A stretch of DNA of 64,000 nucleotides from Psococerastis gibbosa (Eukaryota > Arthropoda > Insecta > Psocodea > Psocidae), in assembly GCA_963971405.1 (NCBI GenBank), contig OZ020485.1, positions 35,235,921 through 35,299,920 of the forward strand, given 5' to 3'. The notes under the pieces were generated by a model, which saw only the letters and a list, made by a program, of their open reading frames with translations, searched no databases and was not told where the DNA came from. This document shows positions 53,909 through 64,000 of the stretch, in pieces (the first letter of the stretch is position 1; each line of letters opens with the position of its first letter). Made by a program: the position numbers and the translations under genes.

Positions 53909-56900
53909 GTAAGTTTGCAATACTTTTCTAACCCCATAGTTTTCTTATCACATAAACGGTAGGTACGCCCCTCCTATGCGGCTATGCGGCATTCCTGTTC
54001 TCTGCATTGTTCATCTGCATGGTTACGTAAATATTTTGAGTCGTTTTATCATAATGGTTGGTTAATTTAACGTATGCTAACTTATTAATAACAGCGTGCA
54101 GATTAATGTTTAAATTTGTTCACTTTCTTAATGTTGTGACATCTTTTATTTCAAGTTAACCCCTCGTAGTTGTATTAGGCTATCAGCACAATCAGTGGCG
54201 TAACAAATTTTTGGGAGCCCTTACGCAAAACAGAGCAGTGGGGCCCCTAACCATATTACGGTAATTTTAATTGTTGATTGTTTTTGGTCCACTCTCTACA
54301 AAATTTAATTTGAGTTGTATTGTTGACAAATCTGATGATAATTCCTTCAGTCAGTCGATCTAAGTAGGCCTAGATGTAGTTTACGGGTTTGAAATCAGTG
54401 AAACAATACTAATGTGCAACAGTACATGCGTGCGAATGTGTGATGAGTTGGCACGAGAGCAACAGCAGTGGTGCGGTTCCTGTTATCTCCTGGATACTGA
54501 AAAACGCATTTGAAATGCTTAAAAACCCACTATTTGGCGCCATTTTTATGCAATACAGTACAATTATTATTGTATGCCCTGATTGACCAGAGGCATATGG
54601 GCATATCACATACTGCAATGAATTTGCGAGTAGTAACTACTAAAAAGTCACCAGATGGTGTTGCACAATAGGGGGGTGAGTGCACCCGTCCGGTTCCTGG
54701 AGACCAACTCAACCAGGCTGTAGTGAGGTGTGTCAATAAGCCTGCCCTTTAATTATGTGCTGAAATGAGTCGTTTCATATTGTATCCCTGTTAATGACAG
54801 CTTATTGTACAACTGGTGAGAGTCTCTATACTTGTCCAGGCGACACCTAGGCACATCAAAACTTCCAGCCGAGCATTTATTGTAAGAGTGCACGGTGCTG
54901 CTAATTTTTTACGGTAGATGGTAAGATGTTAGACGCAATACTGTAAATTGTAAATCTCTAGGGCTATAATAAAAAGTATGGGCTGTATGGCTAGATAAGT
55001 GGATTGCATTGTAGTATTATATGGTATATATAACACTGACATTAAATTAACATTGGTTGAAGAGGTAACCTCCTCGTTATAACCGAAATTAGAGGATATG
55101 GAAAAAACTGGGCTTGGCAGGACTCGAACCCACGATCTACGCCTAACCGCGGCGTCGTCTTTACCGCTGGACCACAAGCCCCGACAAGTCCAGTAAATGC
55201 CAAATCCTCTACTTATGCTCTAATTGACATGATTCGTGTTGCTAGACAGGTTAGCACAACTATCAATAATCGTGTCAATTACAGCATAAGTAGAGGATTT
55301 GGCATTTACTGGACTTGTCGGGGCTTGTGGTCCAGCGGTTAAGACGACGCCCCGGTTAGGCGTAGATCGTGGGTTCGATTCCCGCCAAGCCCAGTTTTTT
55401 CCATTTCCTCTAATTTCGGTTAGATAAGTGGAACATAATGTTGAAACCTGAAACTCTACTAGCTCTGCGATAAAGGTTATGACTGAATAGCTTTTAGTTA
55501 AACCAAGGAAAACAAGGCTAAGTATTTTTATAATTTATTTTCTAGAATGGATACTCGAGATGCGTTGAACCTGCGCGGCATGTGCCTGCAGAAGGGAAGA
55601 GGCAGAGGGGACGCGAGTCGTTCGAACAACCCTCCTTTATTACTGCCTTCATGGCTGGCGTTGGTTTTTACTTGCTTATGATGCTAGCATATATCAATAG
55701 CATATTCTTTACTCCAAACGTTGCTACCGAGAAGAATCGAAAGGTAAAAACTTCGTTATTTATTTTTTCAGAGTCCAAAAATTATCTGAATATTATAGGG
55801 ATTTTAAGATAAAATAAGTGTAAATTGGAATTTAAAAAAAAATCTATGAGACTAATTTTTCCTATTAGAAAACAAATGAGCTGCTTAATCCACGAGAAAT
55901 CAAAGTTCAGTTGTTGTGTTCATCTGCAGGGTTATCCGGCATTATATGACCCATTCGAAATGTTGTATATGCGGTACGTCTATCGGAGACTACGAGATTG
56001 TTACAACCAGCCGATATGTAGTGTGCCTGGCTCTGAAGTCGTACTCGTTGACAGAATTACCAAGGACTTCTGCTGGACATTTGAGTGAGTTGTTTATTCC
56101 TAATTTAGGGTAGTATATTATTTATTTGGGAGGCTGCGACCATTAGTGCGTGCGCAGGCTCTCCGAAGAAAGGACATGTTTCAGTATATGGTACCATTGG
56201 GCTTCCACTCGGCAAGGTGTGCCGGGATCAACCTCAGTTAACATGGTCGAACATGTGGTTGTGTTGGCGTCTCAAATAATGATCTCATGAACGTAACTGA
56301 AATATGTGACAAGCGCACAAGTTTGTCTTTACTTACTTACCTACTCCATGGCGCTACGGCCCGTGAAGGGCCCTGGCCGGCTCTGCCACATCGCGCCAGC
56401 CAGCGCGGTCTTGCGTTCTTCTTCGCCAGTCATCGACGCCAAGGGTCGCCAGATCCACTTCGACGTCGTCCAGCCATCGCATCCGTGATCCTCCCACTCT
56501 TCTTCTCCCTTGGGGCTCCTTGTGTAACGTCGCTCTTGTAGCCCTATTTTCTGGCACTCGTTCCACTTGCCCTAGCCACCTGATGCGGGCTCTCTTGATT
56601 TCAGCTACTATCGCAGGTTCTCGGTATATCGCGTAGAGCTCGTCATTTCTACGGATGCGTCACAGTTTGTCTTAACCGCCTCAATTAGATACTGTATGTC
56701 AAGTTTTTTAATGCTGCACATAAAGGAAATATACATATCAGTTATATGGACAAACTGAAATCAGCTGTAGCTGCAATTTAAACTTTATCATTTATACTAT
56801 ATTATTATATATATATATTATATATTATAGTATGCACTAACATAATTATTATAATACAGTAAGAGTCCAATTTCATACGAAGGGGCTTCACAGTGGCTTA

Positions 56901-59900
56901 GTGTAAATGAAACGTGAGACATGGCTTGATTGTTGTAATTACACTGAATCCTTATATATTATTTCCAGAAACACGGGTACGAACACAAAGTGCCTAAACC
57001 TGGGATCGTACAATTATTTAGGGTTCGCTGAGTCATCAGGAGTCTGCGCGGAGAGCGCGCGAGACGCTCTCTATCAGTATGGGGCTTCCCTGTGTTCCGG
57101 TGCCCACGAGTTGGGTACGACACCACTGCACGAAGAACTGGAGCATATGACGGCTCAGTTCTTAGGAGTGGAAGCTGCCATCGTGTTCGGAATGGGGTTT
57201 GCCACTAATGCCCTCAATCTGCCCAGCATCGTTGGACCGTCTACTCTAGTTCTCAGTGATGAGAAAAATCATGCGAGTCTTATTCTCGGATTGCGTCTTT
57301 CAGGTAATAAACCAGGCAAATTCAAATTCTGTTCAAGTTTAAGATGGTAAGACCTAACCATCATCATCAGCAATAATAAAGAGGCTCATACGGGCAACTG
57401 CTGCCCGAGTGATCCTCTTCCACTACCTCCTGTCTCTCCACTTTTGATTATTCACCACTGCCTCTGGTTCCAGTCCCACTCTTCTGGGATCGTCCTCAAT
57501 CTGGTTGCTGTGTCTCTTCCTTGGTCTTCCTCGTGTTCTCTCTATTTCTTCCTCCAGCCATTTCCTCGCTTTATGTGGCCAAACCATTGCAGTCTCCTCG
57601 CTTTCGCGTTCCACCCCGAACTCTCTTCGCATCACGTCATTTCTAATCATATCACTTCTTTATCCTCAGACCGGCTGTTCTGGTAACTGGGCATTTCAAC
57701 CCCTTGCATTTTACTTTCTTGTCTGTTTTTCGTGAGTACTGTCCACGTAATGTACAGACGTCTTAATTGGTGTAAACTAAGTTTTAAACAACGTTTGCTT
57801 TGTTCCAATGGGAACCTTATCATCCCTGTCCACCTTGCTTGGTGGTAGAATTGAGTTCAATTATTAATCCGATTTCAATCCAGTGGTTTCCAATTGCACG
57901 TCCCCTTCGGCTTCCTCTACCCTGTCACCACATTTCATCTATACTTCCATACATACCTCCAGTTTCGCCCGGACTTCTACTACTGTCGAACTGAAAATGA
58001 CCACAGGATGACCTAACGACCACCACCAATGGATGACCTAACAATGTACTCGTTTTTTGTAGGAGCAACCGTAAAGGTTTTTAAGCACAACAACATGAAG
58101 TCCTTGGAGTCTATATTAAGGAAGACCATTACGAGTAAACCGTTCCCATGGAAGAAGATTGTAATAGTTGTTGAAGGTGTTTTTAGCATGGAAGGCACTA
58201 TTGTTCACCTTCCTGAGTTGATTGAAATTAAAAAGAAATACAAAGTAAGTCTATTTTTGATGCACACTTTATTTGGTTATATTATGATCGCCAAGACCCA
58301 TAAGGTTTTTTTGGAAATTAATAGGATATAAATAAGTGGGGAAACTCAGTTAAAATGTAGAAGTACAGTACCTGTACAAAATATATAATTGTATACTAGA
58401 AAAGGACATTAGATTACCACGTTTTTCGATTTTAACTAACCTGCAGCCATAGCACAAACCCAAAAGAATAAATTATCCAGGGGGTTAGCGTTAAATTACC
58501 ACAAGGTAAATTTAAAGTCATGATAAAATTTGGAGGCTTTCACAGTTTTCCACACTTGATGAGTACCCATATAGCCTTAAGTGATTCGTATCAGAATTTG
58601 GTGAAGTCATGCTTACACCTGCTATATTTTGCTTGTCTCAGATTTCCATTATCATTCATGGTAAAAATTCTTAGTAGGCTTACAGTATTACGTTATAACT
58701 TTAAAATATATGACCCGTTTCCCTCACGCCATCGTGCAAGTGCAAGTAAATAAACAAAACCCAAAAGTATGCAAGCTAAAACATAAAATCGTTGTCACAA
58801 TACATTGCATACATGGTAGACACTAACACTAATAACACAGGATCCAGTTTTTAGTATTTAACATTTAAAAAGGTACAGAAGGAGCCAATGACACACAATA
58901 AGTAGGCCTAGGACATAGATCAGGAAATTATTTTTATTATTACCCCTATTATGTGAAATGTAAATACGTGAATTATATTGCAGGCATATCTATATTTAGA
59001 CGAAGCACATAGTGTGGGAGCTTTGGGCCCCCAAGGCCGAGGGGTTCTCGACTACCATTATTGCGATCCCAAGGACATTGATATTCTCATGGGAACATTC
59101 ACTAAAAGTTTTGGCTCAGCTGGTGGCTACATTGCTGGCTCTAAGGTAAATTAGGCTTAAGTTAATAACACACAGATTATTTCATCATGAGATATTTGAT
59201 TTTTACCCTTATGCGGCTTTCCCCCCAACAATTGTCTCCTAAGACGATAACTTAAAAAAAGAACCGGTCCGAGTTTACTCGAACACGTGGCGTCACTGGA
59301 GGTGAGGTAAATTACAGATAGGTCAGACCTACACATTACCACACAGTAATAATGGCAGGGCACGAAATGATTTTGAGCGTGAATTTTCTATCATTTAAAA
59401 AATAAATAAAATTATTTCGCACAAAACCGAATACTTTTTTGGAAAACCAACCTGTCCGGTTTCGTTACTCAATTTAACACCTAAAACATGCCTGAAGGTA
59501 CTTTACTTTACTTTATCCAACGCCCGAACGTGGTAGTTCAACCATTCGTCTCCGAGCTTCCCAATAGCGGTTCACCAAGTCATCGTTCGGGTAGGTGAGA
59601 GCCGTGCAGTCCCTCAGGTGGTCTTCGTCCATTCTTCCACCGTGACATTTCTGCCTGAAGGTAGAAATCATCGATTGAAAGGTTTCGCAGAAAAATAATT
59701 TTTTTTAGTAATTTTTCATTCAAATTTAGTTATTTTTATTTCTTTACCCCCAGAAGCAAACTATGAGGGGGCAAGCGACCCCCCGCATTTTTTTTAGCTT
59801 TAGTAATGACTACAATATATGGGAATTTAATAGAAATCGTTGGAGCTGTTTTTGAGAAATATTTTTTTATAGGTTTTTTTTTGGAGTTTTTAGAGAATAA

Positions 59901-61605
59901 AACCGCCCCAAATTGAGTTAGCCTCAAATAAAAAAAAATGGTCCCGATGTATGATTTTTGTGAACCTACATGCCAAATTTCATCAAAATCGACCGAGTAG
60001 TTTGCCCGGAAATCGATGAACACACACAGCGACAGACAAACATTTCGTAAAAACCACTTTTTTGGGTTACTGGGACCTCAAAACGTGTAAATCCGTTGAA
60101 ATCTCGGAATCGAAAATTTTGACAATCATAAAGCTTTCCTTATACTACGTAATATAAATTGGAAAGCAAAAAGAGATCTATTTATTTTCAGCGGTTGATT
60201 GATCAAGTTCGCGCTAACAGTCATGCAACTCACTACGCCTGCAGCATGTCTCCGCCGGTCGCTGCCCAAATCCTGTCCTCCATGAAGGTCATCATGCAGC
60301 CGGAAGGTCAGCGAAGAATCCGGCAACTTGCGAGGAATACACGCTACTTCCGAGACCGCCTTAAACAGATGGGAGTTATTGTCTATGGCAACGACGATTC
60401 GCCTGTTGTACCCTTACTAGTGTACCTATTTTCCAAAATTGGGTACGTACGTAGCAGTATTTAATATTAACAATTCTACGTCTGCTGATCTAGTTCATAA
60501 AGTATTTCGGTTGTGGGAACTCGATTTTGGTGGAGGTCGGGGCGTCCAGTCATAAAACAGCCACCCCCCGTCCCTGTTTGCTCGTCTACTTTCTGAACTA
60601 GTTTGTTTTTCTATTAGGCCTACATGTACTTTTAAGCCGGATTGATAATTTACGGAACATCAGGACAGAGCACTGAAGGAGTTTTATCGTGGCCTTGCAA
60701 TCAACTCTTGCTACTTTTAAAATGTGTCATAATTTGTAACAATACATTGTTATGAAAGTTATGTTTGATATGGTAAAAAAAAAAAATTCCTTTCGGCTCT
60801 GGCCGATCAGGTGTAGGGAGATTCCGCAGACCCTGCTTTTCCTCTACTCTACCTACGCTATGTATGCAATAAAAAATACTTCATTGTTTTTAATTCATTC
60901 CTCTGCGACCAATATTAATATATAGATATGAATTATATAAGGTTTCAATCGGCCGCCATCTTGTAACTAAATAGTGGATCTGGCTGGTTAACGAACTCGA
61001 TCAAGTTGATCAATTTTTGTGCCAAGTTTCATCAAATTCAGATAATATTTACGGAAGCTAGTGTTTCCTAAAATCGATATACAGTACATATACAGTATAT
61101 ATGCATATATATACAACATTTTGAACGGAGGGTGGTTTTAGGCTCAGGGGGTCATGAAATGAGAAGTTGTGAAGAAATTTTCCGAAAGTCGAACATTGGT
61201 CACCGTCTCAATAGGTAGATGAATCTCCCTAAAAGGAACAAAAACGAGTGAAATTTTTATTTTTATCCATTGTGAAAATAAACGCGTTTTGGTACGGCAC
61301 GATGCCTATATTATAGCCTGTCAATATATATCAGGAAGTGAATAATACCAAATAACAAGCTTCTTGTTCATTGCAGAGCTGTCGTAAGAATACTAAAAGC
61401 AAGAGGGATCGCTTCAGTTGGAGTTGGTTTTCCAGCAACACCGCTAATGGAGGGTCGCATTCGCTTCTGTATGTCTGCATCTCATACAAAGGAGCAACTA
61501 GATTTTGCGTTGGCAGTTTTGGATGAAGTAGCTGATGAGTTGGGGCTCAGATACTCTCGACGGCCACCTCCATCAGAGCCTGTCGTCTATGGATCTGATG
61601 AATAG
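53786..61605 (+). CDS. SPTLC2: Serine palmitoyltransferase subunit 2, eight exons
   Basis: Pyridoxal-phosphate subunit of the ER enzyme that condenses serine with palmitoyl-CoA, the first step of sphingolipid synthesis (Drosophila lace). Exons: 53786-53908, 55546-55743, 55930-56084, 56969-57303, 58063-58244, 58984-59145, 60192-60442, 61377-61605. Phases join without error to 544 residues, near the 562 of human SPTLC2. A membrane segment is at about 72-92 ([20 protein letters not shown]). Fold type I aminotransferase motifs follow: [28 protein letters not shown] (Asp337, His340) and [13 protein letters not shown] with the PLP lysine at 372. The C-terminal [20 protein letters not shown] is family-typical. 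All key residues are present. Confidence 0.96.
53909..55084. other. SPTLC2 intron 1, first part
   Basis: Contains a fragment AGTGGCGTAACAAATTTTTG at 54194 resembling a MITE end. No exon seen. Confidence 0.4.
55110..55181 (-). repeat. tRNA-like module (SINE head), minus copy
   Basis: 72 nt with acceptor stem GGGCTTG/CAAGCCC, A box TGGTCCAGCGG, anticodon-stem ACGCC/GGCGT with loop GCGGTTA, and B box GGGTTCGAGTCC. Position 33 is C instead of the near-universal U, and the T stem has mismatches, so a SINE head is more likely than a functional tRNA (nominal GGU anticodon). Confidence 0.7.
55321..55392 (+). repeat. tRNA-like module (SINE head), plus copy
   Basis: 72 nt cloverleaf: acceptor GGGCTTG/CAAGCCC, A box TGGTCCAGCGG, anticodon arm ACGCC-CCGGTTA-GGCGT, B box GGGTTCGATTCC. 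C at position 33 again argues against a working tRNA. Confidence 0.7.
55546..55743 (+). CDS. SPTLC2: SPTLC2 exon 2, membrane anchor
   Basis: 66 codons, phase 0 both sides. [20 protein letters not shown] then [32 protein letters not shown]. It carries the single predicted membrane segment. Acceptor TTTTCTAG. Confidence 0.92.
55930..56084 (+). CDS. SPTLC2: SPTLC2 exon 3
   Basis: [51 protein letters not shown], phase 0 in, phase 2 out. Typical start of the SPT catalytic region. Confidence 0.95.
56329..56660 (-). mobile_element. LINE 3' relic in SPTLC2 intron 3
   Basis: Minus-strand frame 56354-56566 reads [20 protein letters not shown] then [20 protein letters not shown], the C-terminal tail of a non-LTR retrotransposon ORF, ending in a GTAAGTAAGTAAA tail (plus-strand TTTACTTACTTAC at 56330). 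GC-rich against an AT-rich intron. Confidence 0.75.
56969..57303 (+). CDS. SPTLC2: SPTLC2 exon 4
   Basis: Starts [20 protein letters not shown] after the split codon, includes [20 protein letters not shown] and [15 protein letters not shown]. Contains the substrate-loop glycine and the PLP-stacking His region. Phase 2 in, phase 1 out. Confidence 0.96.
57355..57700 (-). mobile_element. LINE tail relic in SPTLC2 intron 4
   Basis: Minus frame 57423-57650, [40 protein letters not shown] and [14 protein letters not shown], resembles LINE ORF C-terminal tails (GRPRxRW...). 57701-58062 shows no further feature. Confidence 0.6.
58063..58244 (+). CDS. SPTLC2: SPTLC2 exon 5
   Basis: [61 protein letters not shown]. 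Contains the conserved EGVFSMEG. Phase 1 in, phase 0 out. Confidence 0.96.
58245..58983. other. SPTLC2 intron 5, nothing recognised
   Basis: AT-rich intron with no repeat family or exon identified. Confidence 0.5.
58984..59145 (+). CDS. SPTLC2: SPTLC2 exon 6, PLP-binding site
   Basis: [54 protein letters not shown]. Asp337 and His340 of DEAH contact PLP; Lys372 in TFTKSFG forms the internal aldimine (human Lys379). Phase 0 both sides. Confidence 0.97.
59254..60170 (+). mobile_element. RTE-like retroposon 3' region, copy 3, with nested LINE end
   Basis: Same as 33523-34344 (AAGAACCGGTCCGAGTTTAC, GGCGTCACTGGAGGTGAGGT, tail CGACCGAGTAGTTTGCCCGG, TATAAATTGGAAAGC). Interrupted at 59501-59651 by a younger LINE fragment. 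It ends 22 bp before SPTLC2 exon 7, so the exon 7 acceptor region abuts repeat-derived sequence. Confidence 0.78.
59501..59651 (-). mobile_element. Extreme 3' end of an RNase H-type LINE, nested
   Basis: The minus strand reads [35 protein letters not shown] and a stop, then TAAAGTAAAGTAAAG. This is homologous to the end of the LINE at 38515-39221 ([17 protein letters not shown]). A perfect 12-bp target duplication TGCCTGAAGGTA flanks it (59489-59500, 59652-59663). Confidence 0.88.
60192..60442 (+). CDS. SPTLC2: SPTLC2 exon 7
   Basis: [40 protein letters not shown], then [13 protein letters not shown]. Phase 0 in, phase 2 out, donor GTACGT. Acceptor TTATTTTCAG lies just past the RTE-like tail. 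Confidence 0.96.
60786..61220. mobile_element. Composite repeat shared with 6360-7320
   Basis: TTTCGGCTCTGGCCGATCAG, GTGTAGGGAGATTCCGC, GTTTCAATCGGCCGCCATCT and GGTCATGAAATGAGAAGTTG-TGAAG occur in the same order as in the nested segment of the hAT element on the left. The LINE ORF tail is missing here. In SPTLC2 intron 7. Confidence 0.7.
61377..61605 (+). CDS. SPTLC2: SPTLC2 exon 8 and stop
   Basis: [40 protein letters not shown], then [31 protein letters not shown] at 61603-61605. FPATPLxxxRxRFCxSAxHT is the conserved SPT C-terminal motif. Confidence 0.97.
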
Positions 61606-61898
61606 TGCAAATTGTAATGTTTGGGTATGAAGAATATCCATTGAAACTCCGCACAAGTTTTACGCGGGCTCTTGGGACTTTTTTTTTTTGGCTTTTGCAC
61701 TTACAGCATTCCTATGAAATCTCGCAGGCTATCATCCTTCCCAGCTCTGGGCTTAATCATTATAGAGAACATACAATATATTTCATTCGCTGTACAGCAA
61801 TGATTCAGGTCAATTTGACGCTGAGCTAAAAACCAAGCATCAGCATTTTTTTTATATTTTGGCTAGTGAACAAGACCGAGACATGCTCTCAATCTCAA

Positions 61899-61904
61899 AA
61901 TAAA
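61899..61904 (+). terminator. SPTLC2: Candidate SPTLC2 poly(A) signal
   Basis: AATAAA about 295 bp after the stop codon. First such hexamer downstream on the plus strand. Confidence 0.5.
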
Positions 61905-61973
61905 ATGAATTCGAAGGTTGACCTTTACTTACAATACATTCATGTACGATTTAGTAGATTTGAGAACTTTTCC

Positions 61974-62305
61974 TTAAGGGCCAACCGGAGTCGCCCATGT
62001 TCCATTTTCTGTTCAAACTTCAATTTTTCATGAAATATGGAACGCACAATGAAAAAATGTATGTGGCCTTAACTAACCCCAATTCGCCACAGTTGATGAA
62101 CTCCTGGGTGACCGTTATTTTTTGCGTATCAAGTTCACTAACTATAGCCGATCGGTATTGATGATTGCAATATACTATTTATCAAAATTAGGAGAAAAAA
62201 TTCTTCTTGCGAGTCAGCATTTTTTCATTGTTCTGCGTTCGATATTTCATGAGAAATTGAAGTTTGCTCAGAAATGGAATATCGGCGACTCCGGTTTGCC
62301 CTTAA
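61974..62305. mobile_element. Fold-back element downstream of SPTLC2
   Basis: TTAAGGGCCAACCGGAGTCG, CCCATGTTCCATTTTCTG and TCAATTTTTCATGAAATATG pair with CATGAGAAATTGAAGTTTGC, GAAATGGAATATCGGCGACT and CCGGTTTGCCCTTAA. Imperfect arms of about 85 bp, loop about 140 bp. Confidence 0.8.
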
Positions 62306-62454
62306 CTACATTTTGAAAACACGCAACCTATGGCGTTGATAGCCTTAAAGAAAAGGGGAACGAACTACAATACACAATTTACAGAGTATCCTGAAATTTT
62401 ACACATCCCGACAATCCATTTGCATGTTCAGCTCAATTTGGTGGGATTTTTGTT

Positions 62455-62580
62455 AGGCGGGGTTTCCACATACGTCAATCGTCAATGAAAATTATGAAAT
62501 TGAAGGTTTAGCAGACATTAAAGACATACTTAAAATTCTGCTACCACGTCAAAACCATATTTTGGAAACCCCGCCTTAGT
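62455..62580. mobile_element. Fold-back element, TTAGGCGG family, member G
   Basis: TTAGGCGGGGTTTCCACATA on the left, TTTGGAAACCCCGCCTTA on the right, with CTGCTACCACGTCAAAACCA in the right arm. The shortest member; arms match at the ends and less well internally. Confidence 0.75.
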
Positions 62581-64000
62581 TGTCCCCATTAAGATAAGGG
62601 CTGGAATTAAGCTGATTTTTTTTTAACCATGATTTCTAGAGGTATCACTAGCTCTATGGGCCCAAATCGTTACTAACCCGACGCACACTACTACTACTAG
62701 TTTGGCTTACCCTAAGGGAAAGTAGGAAACATGTGGCAAGCGGACTATAGCAGATGTTCATAACTTAATAGCCAAAGGCAAAGAAACTTTGGAGGTAAGT
62801 TAGGTTTGGTTTTTCTGTTGCTATGGTTGGCGGAGGTATCCTCGCGCTGAGCTATTTCCCCTTTTCTACGAACACAGTGAATCCCCCTGTAGTAGGTATG
62901 TCTTAGGCGTTGCCCACATGATCCTCTCCTGAAGTCTGAACAGGTTAATGTCCTATGACTGACACATGACGTAGACTCCACTATTTTAATTTGGGAAAAT
63001 ATAGATATATTGCTTTTTACCGGTAATCTTGACATTCTTGACATGTAGTTTGACCAATCTCAACACTGCATCCAATATAATGCTATGTCTACTGTCCTGC
63101 TACTGATGATAAGACTTTGTCAGTAACCTTACTGACATGTCATACTTTCCGAGTAAGCCTAACGGGATTCGAACCACGCAGTCGTTTTTCCATATCCTCA
63201 ATTTTTTTTATTTTTACAAATTGAGGACATTTCTTTTTTATGTAACCGGCTGACGGATTTGCAGGAGTCAGCATACCATCCCAGCAAGGTTGAAACTGGT
63301 TCAAATACTGTCCGTTTTATTATGCAACCTAGAATCTAGCAAAAAGGTTCGGCTGAGGTTTTTACTAATTCAAATGGACCCTACAGATAAGAAATTAAAT
63401 ATTCACAGAAAATGCAGTCATCGTACTTATTATATTCTGCCATTTAAATGTTGTAACACAATGAAATGAGACGCAAAAACCAAATGATGGCTAAGAAGTT
63501 GCATGGATTAAAAGCTGTTCACTAAAACTGAATGGTACGGCACTCGATTGTTTTCCACGCAACAGTGGATACCGGGCCATTTATTGTAACTTTTTCGAAA
63601 GAGAGTTACACTGGTCGTAAATGCAAATTCAAACTGCATAAAAATACACGTCTTTTGGTCTTCGAAATCACAAGTCCATAAAAGATTCTTACAATGAAGC
63701 CACAAAGCTTCCAACATAAAATAAAAATCGAGAAAAACAACCATCATTGATTTATTTGCACATAGAAAAATAAAAAAAAAATTAAAAAAAAAATTTAGAA
63801 CCAAAATTTTCCCGCCAGAATGGTGTATGAAGATATGATATATTTAACGAGACTGCTCTTTTACAAACCGACGGACTACACGACTGGTCACCGAACTTCT
63901 GGTGACAAAACATCTGACTATAGACGATGCTTCTGAGATTAATTCCTTGCATGCCAACAACCACTGTCTATAGCCATAGTTTTCATATAATAAATAAAAT
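62581..64000. other. Right end of window, no gene seen
   Basis: 62650-62710 carries the 3990-side fragment of the dispersed repeat (CGTTACTAACCCGACGCACA). 63150-63240 has TAACGGGATTCGAACCACGC and TTTTTCCATATCCTCAATTT, a decayed relative of the tRNA-like SINE tail. Remaining frames overlap on both strands without motifs. Confidence 0.45.

Larger units (their letters stand above)
55085..55430. mobile_element. Inverted pair of tRNA-like SINE modules
   Basis: Two nearly identical arms of about 165 bp in opposite orientation, meeting near 55245. Each contains a tRNA-like unit pointing outwards (minus 55110-55181, plus 55321-55392), shared 5' flank GCATAAGTAGAGGATTTGGC and shared 3' tail CCAGTTTTTTCCAT. 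Same module is found truncated at 34615. Confidence 0.85.

Noticed and set aside
55110-55392. Two functional tRNA-Thr (GGU) genes
   Set aside because: C instead of U at position 33, stem mismatches, a truncated relative at 34615 and shared long flanks point to SINE modules.
56287-56541. 84-codon plus-strand frame
   Set aside because: Antisense of the minus-strand LINE tail relic.
1-64000. CRISPR array, prokaryotic operon or phage system
   Set aside because: No spaced short repeats or closely packed bacterial genes; spliced host genes show that the DNA is eukaryotic.

Overview
This window is eukaryotic nuclear DNA, most likely from an arthropod and probably an insect with a large, repeat-rich genome. 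The evidence is spliced genes with GT-AG introns of 1 to 28 kb, insect-like reticulon and RCHY1 proteins, AT-rich introns, and a very high load of transposon relics and fold-back elements. I cannot name the species.

Three host genes are readable by joining exons in phase. RCHY1 (Pirh2-type CHY/RING ubiquitin ligase, minus strand, about 8.6-14.06 kb) has six recognisable exons. A reticulon-like gene (minus strand, 16.85-53.22 kb) has a long N-terminal first exon, at least two internal alternative first exons (44.1 kb and 24.8 kb), three shared exons encoding the reticulon domain, and a candidate 60-nt cassette exon that would sit inside that domain. SPTLC2 (serine palmitoyltransferase subunit 2, plus strand, 53.79-61.6 kb) is complete in eight exons (544 codons plus stop). 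The long reticulon promoter and the SPTLC2 promoter are head to head, with 565 bp between start codons. Both products act at the endoplasmic reticulum.

The left 3.5 kb holds the edge of a DNA-virus-like mobile element (Maverick/adintovirus or related type). It has the zinc-finger N-terminal part of a probable protein-primed family B DNA polymerase, running off the left edge, and a small second gene. Both genes are on the minus strand, and the same promoter-like block lies about 30 bp upstream of each start codon. A three-unit tandem array of about 190 bp lies between them.

The rest is introns and intergenic DNA filled with repeats: hAT-type non-autonomous elements with 8-bp target duplications, 5'-truncated LINE 3' ends (two of one lineage with 12-13 bp target duplications), RTE-like 3' tails, tRNA-derived SINEs, and about twenty long inverted-repeat (fold-back) elements. 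At least seven inverted repeats share the terminal signature TTAGGCGGG-TTCCACCG but have otherwise unrelated stems, which is the most unusual structure in the window.
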